In this document: one piece after another, positions 23,801 through 35,300 of the stretch | How positions within the stretch are numbered: the first letter of the stretch is position 1 | Layout: the number at the start of each line of letters is the position of its first letter | Assembly: GCF_018873765.1 (NCBI RefSeq) | Contig: NC_057923.1 | Coordinates: forward strand, 60,444,593-60,508,592 | Source: Telopea speciosissima | Lineage: Eukaryota > Streptophyta > Magnoliopsida > Proteales > Proteaceae | DNA length: 64,000 nt | Direction of reading: 5' to 3' | Position numbers and translations under genes: made by a program | The notes under the pieces: generated by a model | The model's input: only the letters and a program-made list of their open reading frames with translations | Told to the model about the DNA's origin: nothing | Database searches by the model: none

Positions 23801-25127
23801 CTTAAATGACTGGAAGCCACCAGGAAGGTTGTCTAGTTGGATGTTCAGGCAAGAGTTTGAATTCCTGTTCCTAAATACCAACCTATTCAAGTATCCACTT
23901 CTTGCCACCATGGGGAGCTAAGCAAAGAGACACAAGGAATGTGATTACTGCAAAAGTTTAGAAGATGGATCTGCTCTCATAGAGAAAAAACAAATAAATT
24001 TCCCTGTAAATATTTGTCAGTGTGTAATAAAATTTTCTGCTTCCATTTGTGTTAGGCCAAATGAAGCATGTCTTTCATCTATCCCAAATTTTTTTCCCTT
24101 CATACTTTTTACACTTAATAATTATAGTTTGTTAACAAAGGAGGCAGAGCTTGGTATACACACCCTTAAGCAATTTTTTTCCCCTTTTCCTTTGGGGTGG
24201 TTAATGATGTTTACAATCTTACCCACCTAATATGGGGGCAACCTTGTTTACTGCTTTGCAGAGTTACTTCCATGTAATATTTTTAATAGCGGCTTTTAAT
24301 TCAGGATGGTCAGGGGAAACCAAATAGATGTAATTCCAATATGTAGAGTGCGATGACAAGATAATTCAATTATTAGCAAATAGCAATGATATTTCAGGGT
24401 CACCCTTTATAACCTACTGAAAATTTCAGGACAGATTTGAAATAGAGGACATGTTAAGGTTTCAAGACAAAATCTTATAAGCATAATACAAACATCCAGG
24501 GAAGGACTAAATGCATCTCCCAAAAAAATATATGTTTTTTTGACAGCTTAAATAGCAAAAAATTAATTAATTTATTTTTTGTCTTTTCTTGAGCAAAGGG
24601 TCTGCCAAATATAGCAGTTTCTGATTTTAGTTGTCTCAATTCCTTACCAAAAAGAATTGATTTGTAATCTGATTGGGAAAGTTTTGAAGCAGTAGTGGAC
24701 TTTCTGTTACAAGAGGCTATATATATTAAGCCATCTAATGTTTATGCGACCAATATATTTGCCAACTTAAGATTGAATGAGCATTCTTCTTCAAAGACAG
24801 AAATTAGAGTGTACCTTGTGCAAGTGAAAGATACTTTCTCCAACTTGTATAGTTAGGTCACTCTTTATGTTACTATTAACGAACCTGCACACAAAAGTAA
24901 CCATTGCCAACAATAAGTCATTAAGCACAATAAACAGTACAAGATCATTCAGAAGGGAGAGAGAAAGATTACCACCGCTTGTTTCTTCTTTCTAAAGCTT
25001 CTGCGGTCATGCCCACATTGGCAGGGAAAATGATGCAGTGGTTACGCTTCCAGCCAGATACTGACTGAGTACTGTTGCGAGTTTCTTGCTTGAGGTTTGC
25101 CTTTCCGATTGAACTCATTGAAGCCAT
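20895..25127 (-). CDS. NPH3/RPT2-family BTB protein
   Basis: NPH3-type proteins are plant-specific plasma-membrane-associated adaptors that join CUL3 ubiquitin ligases through the BTB domain and act in phototropin or auxin-transport signalling. Exons on the minus strand: about 24973-25127, 24815-24884, 22784-23917 and 20895-21260; phases agree. The BTB domain spans exons 1-3 (SDLTIQVGESIFHLHK, LVVKFCYGLAVDL, CAAHFLEMNEELEQGNLISK). The NPH3 domain follows, with WWIEDVSLLIIDHFIMVI, the conserved LYRAIDTYLKAHP across the last junction, and CKAMEYHKLSLEARKHTMKN. A C-terminal coiled coil (ELQIIRQEVERLKVQLNELH) ends the chain at about 574 residues. The C-terminal tail is short for the family. The start at MASMSSIGK is my choice; the same frame stays open upstream to an ATG at 25256. 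Confidence 0.9.
22253..22601 (+). mobile_element. Solo LTR in intron 3 of the NPH3 gene
   Basis: Starts TGTTGGGGGTTTGATG and ends CTGCA, with near-identical 5-bp flanks CAGCC and CAGAC. It is related along its length to the LTR at 58195-58520, sharing ACGTAGGCAA and GCCGAACCA. The GCCGAACCACGTAAAT-type word is common in plant Copia LTRs. No internal domain remains. Confidence 0.7.
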
Positions 25128-25530
25128 ATCATGAGCAGTAAGAACATAAACAGAACTACCCTTTATTCCCAAGGATCTGCTTAAACAAAAAATGCGAGCT
25201 ATCAGCCTCTCTCTTGCTTTTAATAGGAACCCAATTAAGAATCCGACATTCCTCATATACTAGACTACTTTTTCTAAATGAAGGAATAGAGTTTCTTCTA
25301 TACTGATGAAATGATAAAGATTACCTCAGTAGAGCTTTACATGTTAAATCTAAAATTCTCTTCTCAATACTGAACGATTAAAGCTCACCTGATCCAAAAA
25401 CTTTATATATATAAAGTTTCAAGAGATGGGCCCATCTCTAAATTTCTAGTTTGAATAGATTGGATGACCTGTATGGTAGAGGTTTAGCCATTTTGGCACC
25501 TTCAGCACAGTTGGTGCTTTGAGCACATAT

Positions 25531-25557
25531 GTTGAGAGAGAGAGAGAGAGAGAGGAG
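25531..25557. repeat. GA microsatellite upstream of the NPH3 gene
   Basis: A run of (GA)n, read as CT on the coding strand, lies about 400 bp upstream of the chosen start. Such tracts are common in plant leaders and promoters. Confidence 0.8.
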
Positions 25558-26224
25558 AGGAGGAGAACTGGTTAATTTAGTTATACCCAAGTGGAGGAGA
25601 TTGTAGATGTCTAAGGTGGTGGCTCCAATTTGGCCACGCCTATACCTCAATTATAAGAGGTAGCTATGGAAGCAGAAAGAGTCTTAATGGCGGAATAAAT
25701 AATGAAAGAAACACCTGCAAGCTTGAGTCCAGTCACTGATGTGAGTTTGCATCTAGATCACTTAATACAGGGTTGTTGGAAAGACACTGTCAAAACTGTT
25801 TTATTTATGCATATGTGAAGCATATTCCATTTTGGAACAATGGCCTCATGCATAGATGATGTGACTATTTCAACCATTAGATAGAGATAATATGATTTGC
25901 ATTAGCTATGTGTCTAATTTCAGAGTCTGACCACCAATGTGTAACAGTGTGCGAGGAAGCGAAATCCACATCTGAATTGGCCTCCATTGTTTCCGACTCT
26001 GCCAGAATCAGTTGGGAATCACCCTGAATCAACCTAAACCCTAGAAAAAAAACCTGATTTATCTAAGTAGGAACCGGTGAGAATCGGGTATCAAATCCAG
26101 CCAATACTGATCCAATTCGATGAGAACTGACGAACCAATTCTGATTTTTAGAGCCATGTTGTGTTGTGTAGTCTCTCATAGTCTTGATTTTGCCATGCTT
26201 TGTTTTACCGCTTGCCAAACTTCA
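25558..26224. other. Gene-free interval
   Basis: Contains degenerate words such as GAATCAG, GAACCGGTGAGAATCGG and GAACTGACGAACC at 25990-26150. This resembles the motif-array style of the hAT-like elements but no ends were found. Confidence 0.35.
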
Positions 26225-27660
26225 TTGAAAGAGGTAAAATAAATTTGTTTCGTATGAACTAGTTAAATCACGTTTTATCATAAAAAATTACTCTTGCCTC
26301 AGCTATGAGAGGCTCAATTTGTCTATCGAAGATACAAGGGTGTGTAGGCTTTCTCTTTAATCAACAAAGACCCAAAAAAAAAAAATATGCTAAAATATTC
26401 CATTATTACTTTGTAGGAATTACAATAGACAACAATAGAAATTCAAAACATATTACAACAATGTCCAATTCTCTTAAACCATTTGCTTAAAAAATTAACC
26501 CTTGATGGCCTTCATAATGATCTATGGTAGTCCTGCTGCTCCTGCCACCCTATGTGTGTGATGAGGTGCTTCTTCAGACTTCATGTGCCCGAGATACTGC
26601 AGAGTTCTGAGTGCGAGCAACCTCCTCAGAAATAATGCATAGAGGAGCTCGCAAGAAAGGAAGAGCAAGAGATGTTAAGAACCTTCTATACACTGTTGAA
26701 AGACGTACGCCTGTGTAAGAAAGCAGCTTTGCTACCTTGTTCTTCCAACGGTGTAACCTTAAGCTTGTTCTTTGTTACAGTACTGTATTCGGCGGTATTT
26801 CTTTCTTGGTTGCTAAGACATACCTGAAATACAAAGGGGCAAAGTTGCGGAAAGAGATTTGAATCTTGCTGCTATTGATATTGAAGCATATCCACATAAT
26901 TATATCATAATTTAGCATGCAATCAAACAATTTAAAAGAAACTAGTCATAAATCCAAAAGCACAGAGAATGACTGGACTTCAACATTTACTAAGAATTGA
27001 ATTACCAATGGTATATATCCATCCTTCCCAAAATTTCTATAAAACTTTAAATATTTATTTCCAGGTTAGTTGAAATTTAGTTCTCCTAGCCTAGAAAGAA
27101 TTCAGGCTTTCGGTAAACAAATCATACGGTTTCACTTTCTGTTTTCAGGAATTCCAGTCTTTCAGCTAACCTGGATTTAACAATAATATAACTAAAGATT
27201 GAAACCGGAGTGGTGTGAGGACACACATGGGGTGTGTTCCAACCTCCAAGAGGTCCATCATGAAAGACGTGAACAAATTGATAATGAAGAAACAGAATCT
27301 CCCCTCAAGATATTAGGCATTTGGCAATATCTGATCCACAAAAATTTATTTCTGATCTATAAGAGATAGGGGTTCTAATCAAACAATTATGGATCGATCA
27401 TCTACACGGACGTGCAGGTGAACGTAATGTGAGAGGTAATCACTTATCCTTTTTGTTTTCATTAATACCCCCTTCTCCCCTTGTAAATGGCAAAAATGGA
27501 ACAGGGGGTTACCTCTCACACGTACATGAAGAAGAACTGGACTCATCAAGTCATAGAAGTGAGGAAAAAAGAGGTCATTACTATGTACGTATTGTCTTCA
27601 CCCATCACCAGTGTCTGTAGGTTTGTTTCACCGGACCGGTGTCCTCCGTTGTTTCTTTTG
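26225..27660 (-). pseudogene. Eroded TBL pseudogene from a tandem duplication
   Basis: Blocks match the TBL gene region to the right in the same order and orientation: 26225-26640 with 31795-32450 (3' UTR and exon 4), 26845-26930 with 35122-35390 (end of exon 3, donor still intact), 26935-27075 with 36118-36260 (intron 2), and 27190-27650 with 38740-39080 (upstream region). Exons 1 and 2, including the GDS catalytic block, are missing, as is most of exon 4. No protein could be made. Confidence 0.8.
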
Positions 27661-27845
27661 AGTCATAACTAACATCCGACGGGAGTCAAATCAGCGATCT
27701 CTCCCTTGGACATGAGCCAAGACTTACTTTGCTAGTCAAATTCCTTTGCATGTATGTGTGAGAGGTAACCACCTGTCCCATTTTTGCCATTTACAAGGGA
27801 CCAAGGGATATTAATGGAAACAAAAAAGACAAGTTCACTTACAAT
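27395..27845. repeat. Inverted pair of ~110-bp repeats
   Basis: The left arm (about 27400-27520, with TGAGAGGTAATCAC and ATGGCAAAAATGG) is inverted relative to the right arm (about 27745-27845, with GAGAGGTAACCACC and CCATTTTTGCCATTTAC). The left arm itself contains a smaller inversion. Likely a fold-back type element. Confidence 0.5.
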
Positions 27846-28239
27846 AAAAAAATAAGGGCTAAGAGGGCATCACTACCTCATACCTTGAGAGGGTGCAATA
27901 AAATAAAACCTAGAACTTTTCTAATTTAATAGAGTATGTACAAAAGGAAATTAAATAGCTAACCAAATCGCATTATTTGTCACAAAGGCCTATATGTTCA
28001 AATATAATCGTCAAGAAATCCCATTCAAGACGGTCGTGGACTTTTGACATATCTAATTTAAGTACCAACCAACCATGCTTCCCATCATGATGAGTCAAAT
28101 ACTAATATTTAAAGGGCAACAACAATGTTGTCTGTGTGTGAGAGAGAGAGAGAGCAAAGTTTGATTCAAATTGTAGAAGGTTTGAAAAGTAATTGATAAT
28201 TATATAAGGAGGTTTGAAAAGTAATTGATAATTACATAA

Positions 28240-28360
28240 GGGGAGAATGTTTTCTGTGCCAGGGGTGCAGGCTGCGCCTAGATACATGGGGGTGGGTGAA
28301 TGGCAAGCCCATGTGTCTGGGCACAGGCTACGCTGCGGCACAGAGAACATCAACCCTATG
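28240..28360. repeat. GC-rich hairpin repeat, class II
   Basis: Ends ATGTTTTCTGTGCC and GGCACAGAGAACAT pair. Inner arms are GCAGGCTGCGCCTAGATACA and TGTCTGGGCACAGGCT. The loop word GGGGGTGGGTGAATGG is a variant of the shared core. Confidence 0.7.
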
Positions 28361-28427
28361 TTAGTAGTTTTGGGATAACTTTTATTTAATTGTCAAAAAA
28401 TATAATGGGAGAAAGAATGCTAAACGG

Positions 28428-28603
28428 TGTTGTGCCTCAGCGTGTACCTTCGCCTAGGCATAACCGCTTGTGAAATGATTGATGCACTCCTAGTCCTTTC
28501 CGCCTTTCAGGAGGGTGCACTGCTCATTTTGCCTGCGATTGTGCCTGGACGCAAGTACACGTCGAGGCACAACACCAGTTACCATTCTTTTTCCCAAATA
28601 TAA
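28428..28603. repeat. Long GC-rich hairpin repeat with distinct arms
   Basis: The arms GGTGTTGTGCCTCAGCGTGT and CACGTCGAGGCACAACACC pair almost perfectly, followed by a bulged inner stem. The arm sequence differs from class II but length and composition are the same. Confidence 0.65.
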
Positions 28604-28644
28604 TTGTAAACATACGAAAATAATAGGGCATACAATAAAAAAAA

Positions 28645-28788
28645 AAGGCAAGAGATCTCTACTTGGTGGTGTTTCCTATGCCCTTTCACAAGGTATCGTG
28701 AGATGACACCTCTGCCCCTTGGGTAGATATCCGAACGTGCTCACCCATTGGAGTGTAGGAAACACCACCAAGTAGAGATCTTATTCCC
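28645..28788. repeat. Hairpin repeat with near-perfect 26-bp arms
   Basis: The outer arms AGATCTCTACTTGGTGGTGT and its complement pair over about 26 bp with no more than one mismatch. The loop is about 85 bp and CG-moderate. A partial relative with the word GGCAAGAGATC starts at 48268. Confidence 0.7.
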
Positions 28789-28799
28789 TAAAAACTATT

Positions 28800-30608
28800 G
28801 AGTTTTTTACAAATGCCCCCCTAAAAAATACTCATTTGTTCAAATGCACCCCTACAACTTTTTTAATTACAAAATCCCCCTACTTTCAAAACAGTGTAAC
28901 ACTTTAGTCCAATCCTAGTTTTAAAGAATCTAATGACCAAAATGCCCTTTTAATAAAAACCCATCAAAATTAAAGAATAAAATGATCAAATAGCCCTCAT
29001 CTTCCCAAATAGTTTAGGGTTTGAAATTGAAATTTTTTTTCCCAAATCAATTAAGGTTTAAAGAAAAACACAATTGAAACTGAAAACATTTTCAAGATTG
29101 TAGGTTTAATTAGATTTTTATTAAAACAGTCCTCAATCTTGGGTTTTGTCTCGGACATAAGGGTTTCGAAATACAGACCTAGGGATTTCTTTTAATCGAT
29201 CTGGGAGGAAAGCCAAACTGATGAAGCTCTAACAGGTTTGCAAAAGTCGGGACTGATTACTCCATTAGAACAGCATACGGACATCAAACCAGGTGAACAG
29301 AATATGTAATATATAAAGTGGGATTAAATTAGAAGGTAACAGTAAAAAAGAGAAGATAATAAAAGGAGAAGAAGGAGAAGAGGGGCTCACACGAGCAATC
29401 AAACCACAAGAGGTTGAAGTTCAAAGAACATAGATAAAATTTGGAGCACAAAACACCAGCTATCATCAAAATACTTTAAGAACCCATTCGATGATGTAAG
29501 ACTCCATGACAGTACAGAGGAGAATTCACATTGCAGAGCAGAGGCATTTACTTTGTTTTCTACGAGGGTAACTAAGTGTAATTCAATATACAAGTTCTAA
29601 GTTGGAGGCTTCTTTGGGATATAAATAACAATCATTCAATTCAATGCCATTTATAAATTACAAACAATACGCTGTACACGTTCAAGTTGGCCCTTCAGCT
29701 TGTTCCATTCAAATCAAAATATTTCAGGTACATTAATCATATTTGATCGATATGACTCATTCAAACAATTAGCCACAGAGACAAATCATGGAAGCTTTAA
29801 AGTCTCTTGGTCCCTATTCCATCCTAGTGTAGGCGTATTGACAAAATGTGCATAAAGCTTGTTCTTGCCGCAGGTCACAAAGATCAATCTATGGGAACCC
29901 ACTTGATCCATCAATCTCATAAACATAGTAGACCTGACCCTTATCATCCTTCCTCTCTTCAAACCTGAAGCTATCAGCGCTGGAGATGACATCCTGCAAC
30001 TCCACATCCGATAAGGCCAAATTGTTCAAGATGACGTCCATGGGTGCAAGCTGCCTGAACCCAGCTAGGAACGTAAGGTACTCTCTCTCGGATTTTTCTT
30101 GGGCTTGTAGAATTTGCTGTCGGTGCCATTGGTGCTCTGGGGGATTTCTATCCCATCAAGTTCACATCACCCAGTGCTCAGGGGGAGTACACCGGATCAC
30201 AGAAGCAGCAGGGTGAGTGACAGAGAAGAGTAGATGAGAGCAGCAGTGTGGTAATGTCGCTGTCGCATTGCTAGCCACCGTCGCAGCAGCGTGAGAGGGT
30301 GAGGAAGTAGGTTATCTTTGAAAGAATTTTCAGTTTCAATTGTGTTTTCCTCTAACGAAAAAATTTTCAGTTTCAAGCCCTAAACTATTGGGGAAAGGGT
30401 ATTTTGGCAATCAGAGTGGATGAGTGGGTTTTTATTAGAAGGGTATTTTGGTCATTAGAATTCCTAAAACTAATGTCTAGTGTCCCAAATTAAGGGACTG
30501 GACTAAATTGCTATACTGTTTTGAAAGTAAGGGGAATTTGCAATTAGAAAAGTTATAGGGTGCATTTGGACAAATGAGCATTTTCAGGAGGGCATTTGTA
30601 AAAAACCC
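28800..30608. mobile_element. MULE carrying a PsbP-like gene fragment
   Basis: Ends GAGTTTTTTACAAATGCC and the complement of GGCATTTGTAAAAAACCC, with an exact 9-bp duplication AAAACTATT (28791-28799 and 30609-30617). Terminal repeats extend for about 200 bp (GACCAAAATGCCCTTT against AAGGGTATTTTGGTC). A related element lies at 44001-45584. The minus strand of the interior holds a broken gene piece. Confidence 0.85.
29790..30170 (-). pseudogene. Captured PsbP-domain-like fragment
   Basis: In two frames separated by a shift near 29895 the minus strand reads KFYKPKKNPREYLTFLAGFR, DVELQDVISSADSFRFEERK, GQVYYVYEIDG and then HRLIFVTCGKNKLYAHFV with WNRDQETLKLP. From memory this order (YYxYEI, then a stretch ending in KLYxHFVNxPxxxW) is that of thylakoid-lumen PsbP-domain proteins. 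The frameshift and the missing transit peptide make it a pseudogene. The family call is moderate; a BLASTX would decide. Confidence 0.5.
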
Positions 30609-30639
30609 AAAACTATTAATTAAAAAACTTACACTTGAC

Positions 30640-31240
30640 TAATCCAAAGGCTACTATCTTTCGGATCCAATATTTAGTTTGACAAATAAACCCTTCACTT
30701 GATTCTCCCCTACTATTAATGCTTTCAATCTTGTTGATATTACCTTAAATCTATATCTTATTCACATTAGAAAAAAAAAAAATTTGGTTATGCAAGCGTT
30801 TAAATAATAATAATAATAATATTAATATTAATAATAATAATAATAAAAAGATGACACCAACAATGTTAAGAATCTGAGAAAGTATAAAAAGAGGGCCAAA
30901 TAAAGCATTAGTGACACTAACGCACTACACAATAAAGGTTAGTTTTAATACATTTTCTATAAGGTTCTTTTGGGCCCATTGACCTGATTTTGAGAAGACA
31001 AAGTGCTCATTCCATCAAATTTTCTTGCTTTGTAAGGGAAGTCTTGTTAATGGAGTTGAAACATATTTAATTTGATTGTGAGAACCAATTGGAAATGATT
31101 GATTCTCCTCATCTTCATTATTTTACTCCCTAAATCCATGGAAATGTCGAATCGTCTTTCTTGCTTTTGATGGGTTTGAAGCGAATGGCGTTCCATTGAT
31201 GTTTATTGGTCATAGATTTCGGATTATTCCAAGGAGTGGC
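30640..31240. repeat. Left copy of duplicated non-coding block
   Basis: Matches 42297-43040 over long stretches, for example CACTTGACTA, ACTTGATTCTCCCCTA, ATTAATGCTTTCAATCTTGT and CTTATTCACATTAGAAA, with gaps. It marks the far end of the left unit of the segmental duplication. A (TAA)n tract lies at 30808-30846. Confidence 0.75.
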
Positions 31241-32361
31241 AGACAAACAGCAATGCTGGACGGTTACTAATCACCACCACTTCTCTTCACAAGCACAGAG
31301 GATCACAAACTCACCAACCACCACTCGGTGCGGTTACTGCAAATTTGGGGTTGGTAAGGGAGGTGGGCGAATGCCGCGCATGGATAGTGGCGAGACTGCA
31401 ATATTGTAAGTCAAAACCAAAACCATTACACAACCACAAATGAAACTCAAACAGCTTTTATTCACCTGACCACCAATAGTGGCAATTCTGAATTCCTCAA
31501 TTGGGTTTACAATGACATGTCTGTAATCTATTAGTTCTCTTCCAGTGCCATTTGTTTCATGGAGCCAAAATGATTTAAGGTATTCTTATTAAAGAGACTG
31601 AAAGTACATAACAAATAGCAAGAGCCCCAAAACATAGAAAAAGATACAACTGCAAGGAACCATAACTTCTGATGTTCCAGCATTTTAGAGGAGCTGCCAA
31701 TGAAAATGGGTGAGATGATCTGATTCCCACATCAAATCCAATATAAAAAAACAGACACCAGTGCACCATCTGTAATGAATATAGTAAAACTAGGTAAAGC
31801 AAATTTATTTCATATGAATGAGTTAATCACATTTCATCACAAGAAAAATTACTCTTGCCTCAGCTATGAGAGGCTCTGTTTATCTATAAAAGATACAATG
31901 GTGTGCAGGCTAGCTCTGTAATCAAGAAAGACAAAAATTGTAATAATATTCCATCCTTTCTTTGTACAATGTACACAACAGTAGAATTTCGATTACTTAC
32001 ATTATTTCTCTGAGAAACTAAGCTGGCTACGTTGCAATGACAATTTTTTCTATACGTCTCTGTTGTCTATTGTATTACGGCAAAAAATGGTGTGTACCTG
32101 CCCCAGAAAATGGGCTTCTCTATGTTTGAAGCATGAACCACCTCCAACAAGCACCAGAAAGTTGGTGTTACTCCACTGATTGATAACTAACTATTGTGAC
32201 AAAAATCCAAGGACTTAGCCCTTTATCACGACCTCATCGAAACATATCACAACAATGTCCAATTCTCTTAAACCATTTGCTTCAAAAATTAACTCTTGCT
32301 GGCCATCATTATGATCTATTACAGTCCTGCCACCCTGTGTGTGTGCGAGGACAGAGCTTCT

Positions 32362-35300
32362 TCACATATCATGTGCCTGAGATACCGCAGATTTCTGAGT
32401 GCGAGCAACCTCCCGCTTCAAGAATAGCGCATATAAGAACTCATTCCATGCATCAGGGACCCCAGGGAGGCACCAATGGCTGCAATCCTGCCTATGGATT
32501 GGGGCAGGCCCAATCTTGGGCCCCAGATAGTACAAGGATGAATGACCATCTTTCCTCTGTGAAGTCATATAGGTTATATTAATCACATCCAACCCCAACA
32601 TTTGTGGCTTGTTTGAGTGTGCCTTTAGTACGTCACTGGCTATGCTGAACTGGGACCACGATTGGGATAACACCCGTGACGAGCCCAGTTCAGGCAACGT
32701 CTCCAAGTGACAGCTCCCTCCAGTCCTCCAATCGCCACCACTGTAAAATCATATTATCATACTTAGAACTTCATAAGACATGCTAAAATTCTATCAGATT
32801 CATGAAGGTAGTAGTAAAGAATCAACTTTTTTACTTTTACATGCTAAAAATTAGTTCTTTAGTTGCTGCAGATGCTACCCCGTTTACTTATAGCATACTC
32901 TTGAGGGATATGTATTCCTTAATAGGATAGTCTCAAGATACACAGAACAATGAAATTCTGAAGGCTATAAACTATACACAGAACATGAAATCCTGAAGAC
33001 TATTGACTATTTGAACACAAAGTCCTGTGCAGTCTTTGAGAGGGATTTGACATTTCCCAATACAAGGGTACATTGAACCTTAAAAATAGAAATTTAGAAA
33101 TGAAGAAAATGGAACATATATCAACTCAAGGAACTTGTCATGAACCTATAAATAAAGGAAGCACTAGAAAAGTATAAAACTTTTAGCTTTTTAGGGATTT
33201 CAGTTTTGTATGATCCCATGTAGCAGCATTACACGAAATACTTTTACATCAACAAATAAAAAGCAAAGAAACAGAATAAAGGAATAATGCATGAAAAAAA
33301 AAACCACTCTCAAGAGAGGCGGCCGACTTGACCACATGGCGCACCAAGGCGTCGCTTTAACCGCCTTGGTGACGCCTAGTTGGTCAAGGCGGACGCCTTT
33401 CGTGACTCTAATTAAGCGTACCATAGCTTAGCCCTTGGATTCCCGCTTGGACGCCTAGGCGACGCCTTGACAACTATGTAAAACTCAGAACTGAAACTTA
33501 TCATATAAAGAGGAAAACAGGAAGAAAAAAAAAAGGTTAAATGGTGTGATAAGGACCCAACAATCAACGAATGAAGCTCTTCTAAACAAGATTCTCCTTC
33601 AAAGTTATTTAGGCCCTCAGATTCGGGTCCATCAAATGCAAAATACTGGGAGTTTTTTTTTGGATAAATCCTTGAAATTGGTAGCATCGTTCTTTTCAGA
33701 GATAATGAACTATACATTAATTCATCAAGGACAGTTTCAGTTTCGATAACACAAATCAGCAAAACAAAGTCAGTTCAAACCTCTAATGATAAGAGATCTA
33801 GTCCTTGAAAGTTACTCTAACAGTTGACTTCCCGTTTTACAAGACAGAAGTTGTGAGCTTATATTAGTGCAAATGAGCCTTGGGTTGAGTTACTTATGTG
33901 TTGGGCCTTTGGTCCAAAGGGTTTTCTTTATGAGTGGCCACTTTAATGGGCCTAAAAATATAAATAGGAGGTAGGAATATGGAATTTACTTTATTAGTTA
34001 GTCTAGATAGAGTCTACTAATTTATTTTTTAATGTTATTAAAGCATTTTAGTTAGGATAGACTAGGTCTCTATGAGTCCAGCCTTGTTTAAATTGTTTCT
34101 TTCTTATTTTATGGAGAGTTTCAAACAGTTAAAGACTAACTCCATAGCAAGTTATTGGTTGGAGGAGTTTTAAGCTTAGTTTATGTTTTTTGAAGTTTTA
34201 TTTAAACATCTGTAACGTCCATACCCTACCAACGAATTTGAATCAATAGAAATAGGTTTTTGCCTTTTGGTTCTGCTCTCTCTGCTGTGGTGATTCAATA
34301 GAAACCTAGTGGTGATTCCAAGCTGGGGTTTGGTGGGATGCCAGCCATAAGGATTATAATAAATGCTATACTATAAGAAAAGTACTCTGACCAGAATTTT
34401 GTGAGCATCTGCTTTGTCTTTACTGGGTTATTGATTTTCTCATGAATCTGGGTTTTATCCCTTACGGCGATCCTGTCGCAAGCAGATCTCCCACTGGATT
34501 TCACTGGTTCAGGGTTCGCACTAAATTAGATGATCAACATAAAACGTGAAATTCCATGATCATCAGATGAGGGTACATTGTGTCCATGCATCCAGAAGCT
34601 TAATGATATATAATTATACGATGTGTTGGACTACAGATGGTCATGATCAACCACTAAGTGGACCCTGCCTAGAGGATTTCCTGAAACAAATCAGCCTGTA
34701 CAATCATATTTGACAATTTGATTTGATTCTGGATAATAAAAAAATCCAAAGGAATGTATTAATGTTCTTTTTTCTTTTTTTGGAGAGGTAAATGAACATT
34801 AACTGATTGAGTTTTTGCATGTTACAGGTGGAACACAAGAAATGTCACGCCCATCCTCCAATGGCCACCTACTATGCACATATATTCAGACCTTTTCTGA
34901 AAGGATGGCTGGAATACTCAAAGCTCTAGATTTCCGCTAAAATTAGATGCACGATGTACAGATTGAAAATCAGTATTTGACAAAGTTCAACAAATGTGAA
35001 GTCCTAGTTCTTTCTAATTTTCATTTTTCCATTTCACTGCTGGTAATAGGGGCAAAAACACAAGCATGCACTATGAACTCAAAATATTATTGAGGTGGTT
35101 AATCAAGTTACTGAGACAAACCTGAAATGCACGGGGGCAAAGGTGCGAAAAAAGATCTGAGTCTTGCTTGTATTCACTTCCCTACCAATCCAGTCAACCA
35201 AGGTCTTGATTGACCTCCGGTATGCACTTTCTACGTTCATATCAAACTTTACCTTCTCCCTTTCTTGGAAATAACAACCCCTGACCAAAAAATTTTGAGT

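Noticed and set aside
33412-33762. 116-codon minus-strand frame in TBL intron 3
   Set aside because: Lies within the intron next to a repeat, with no family signature.
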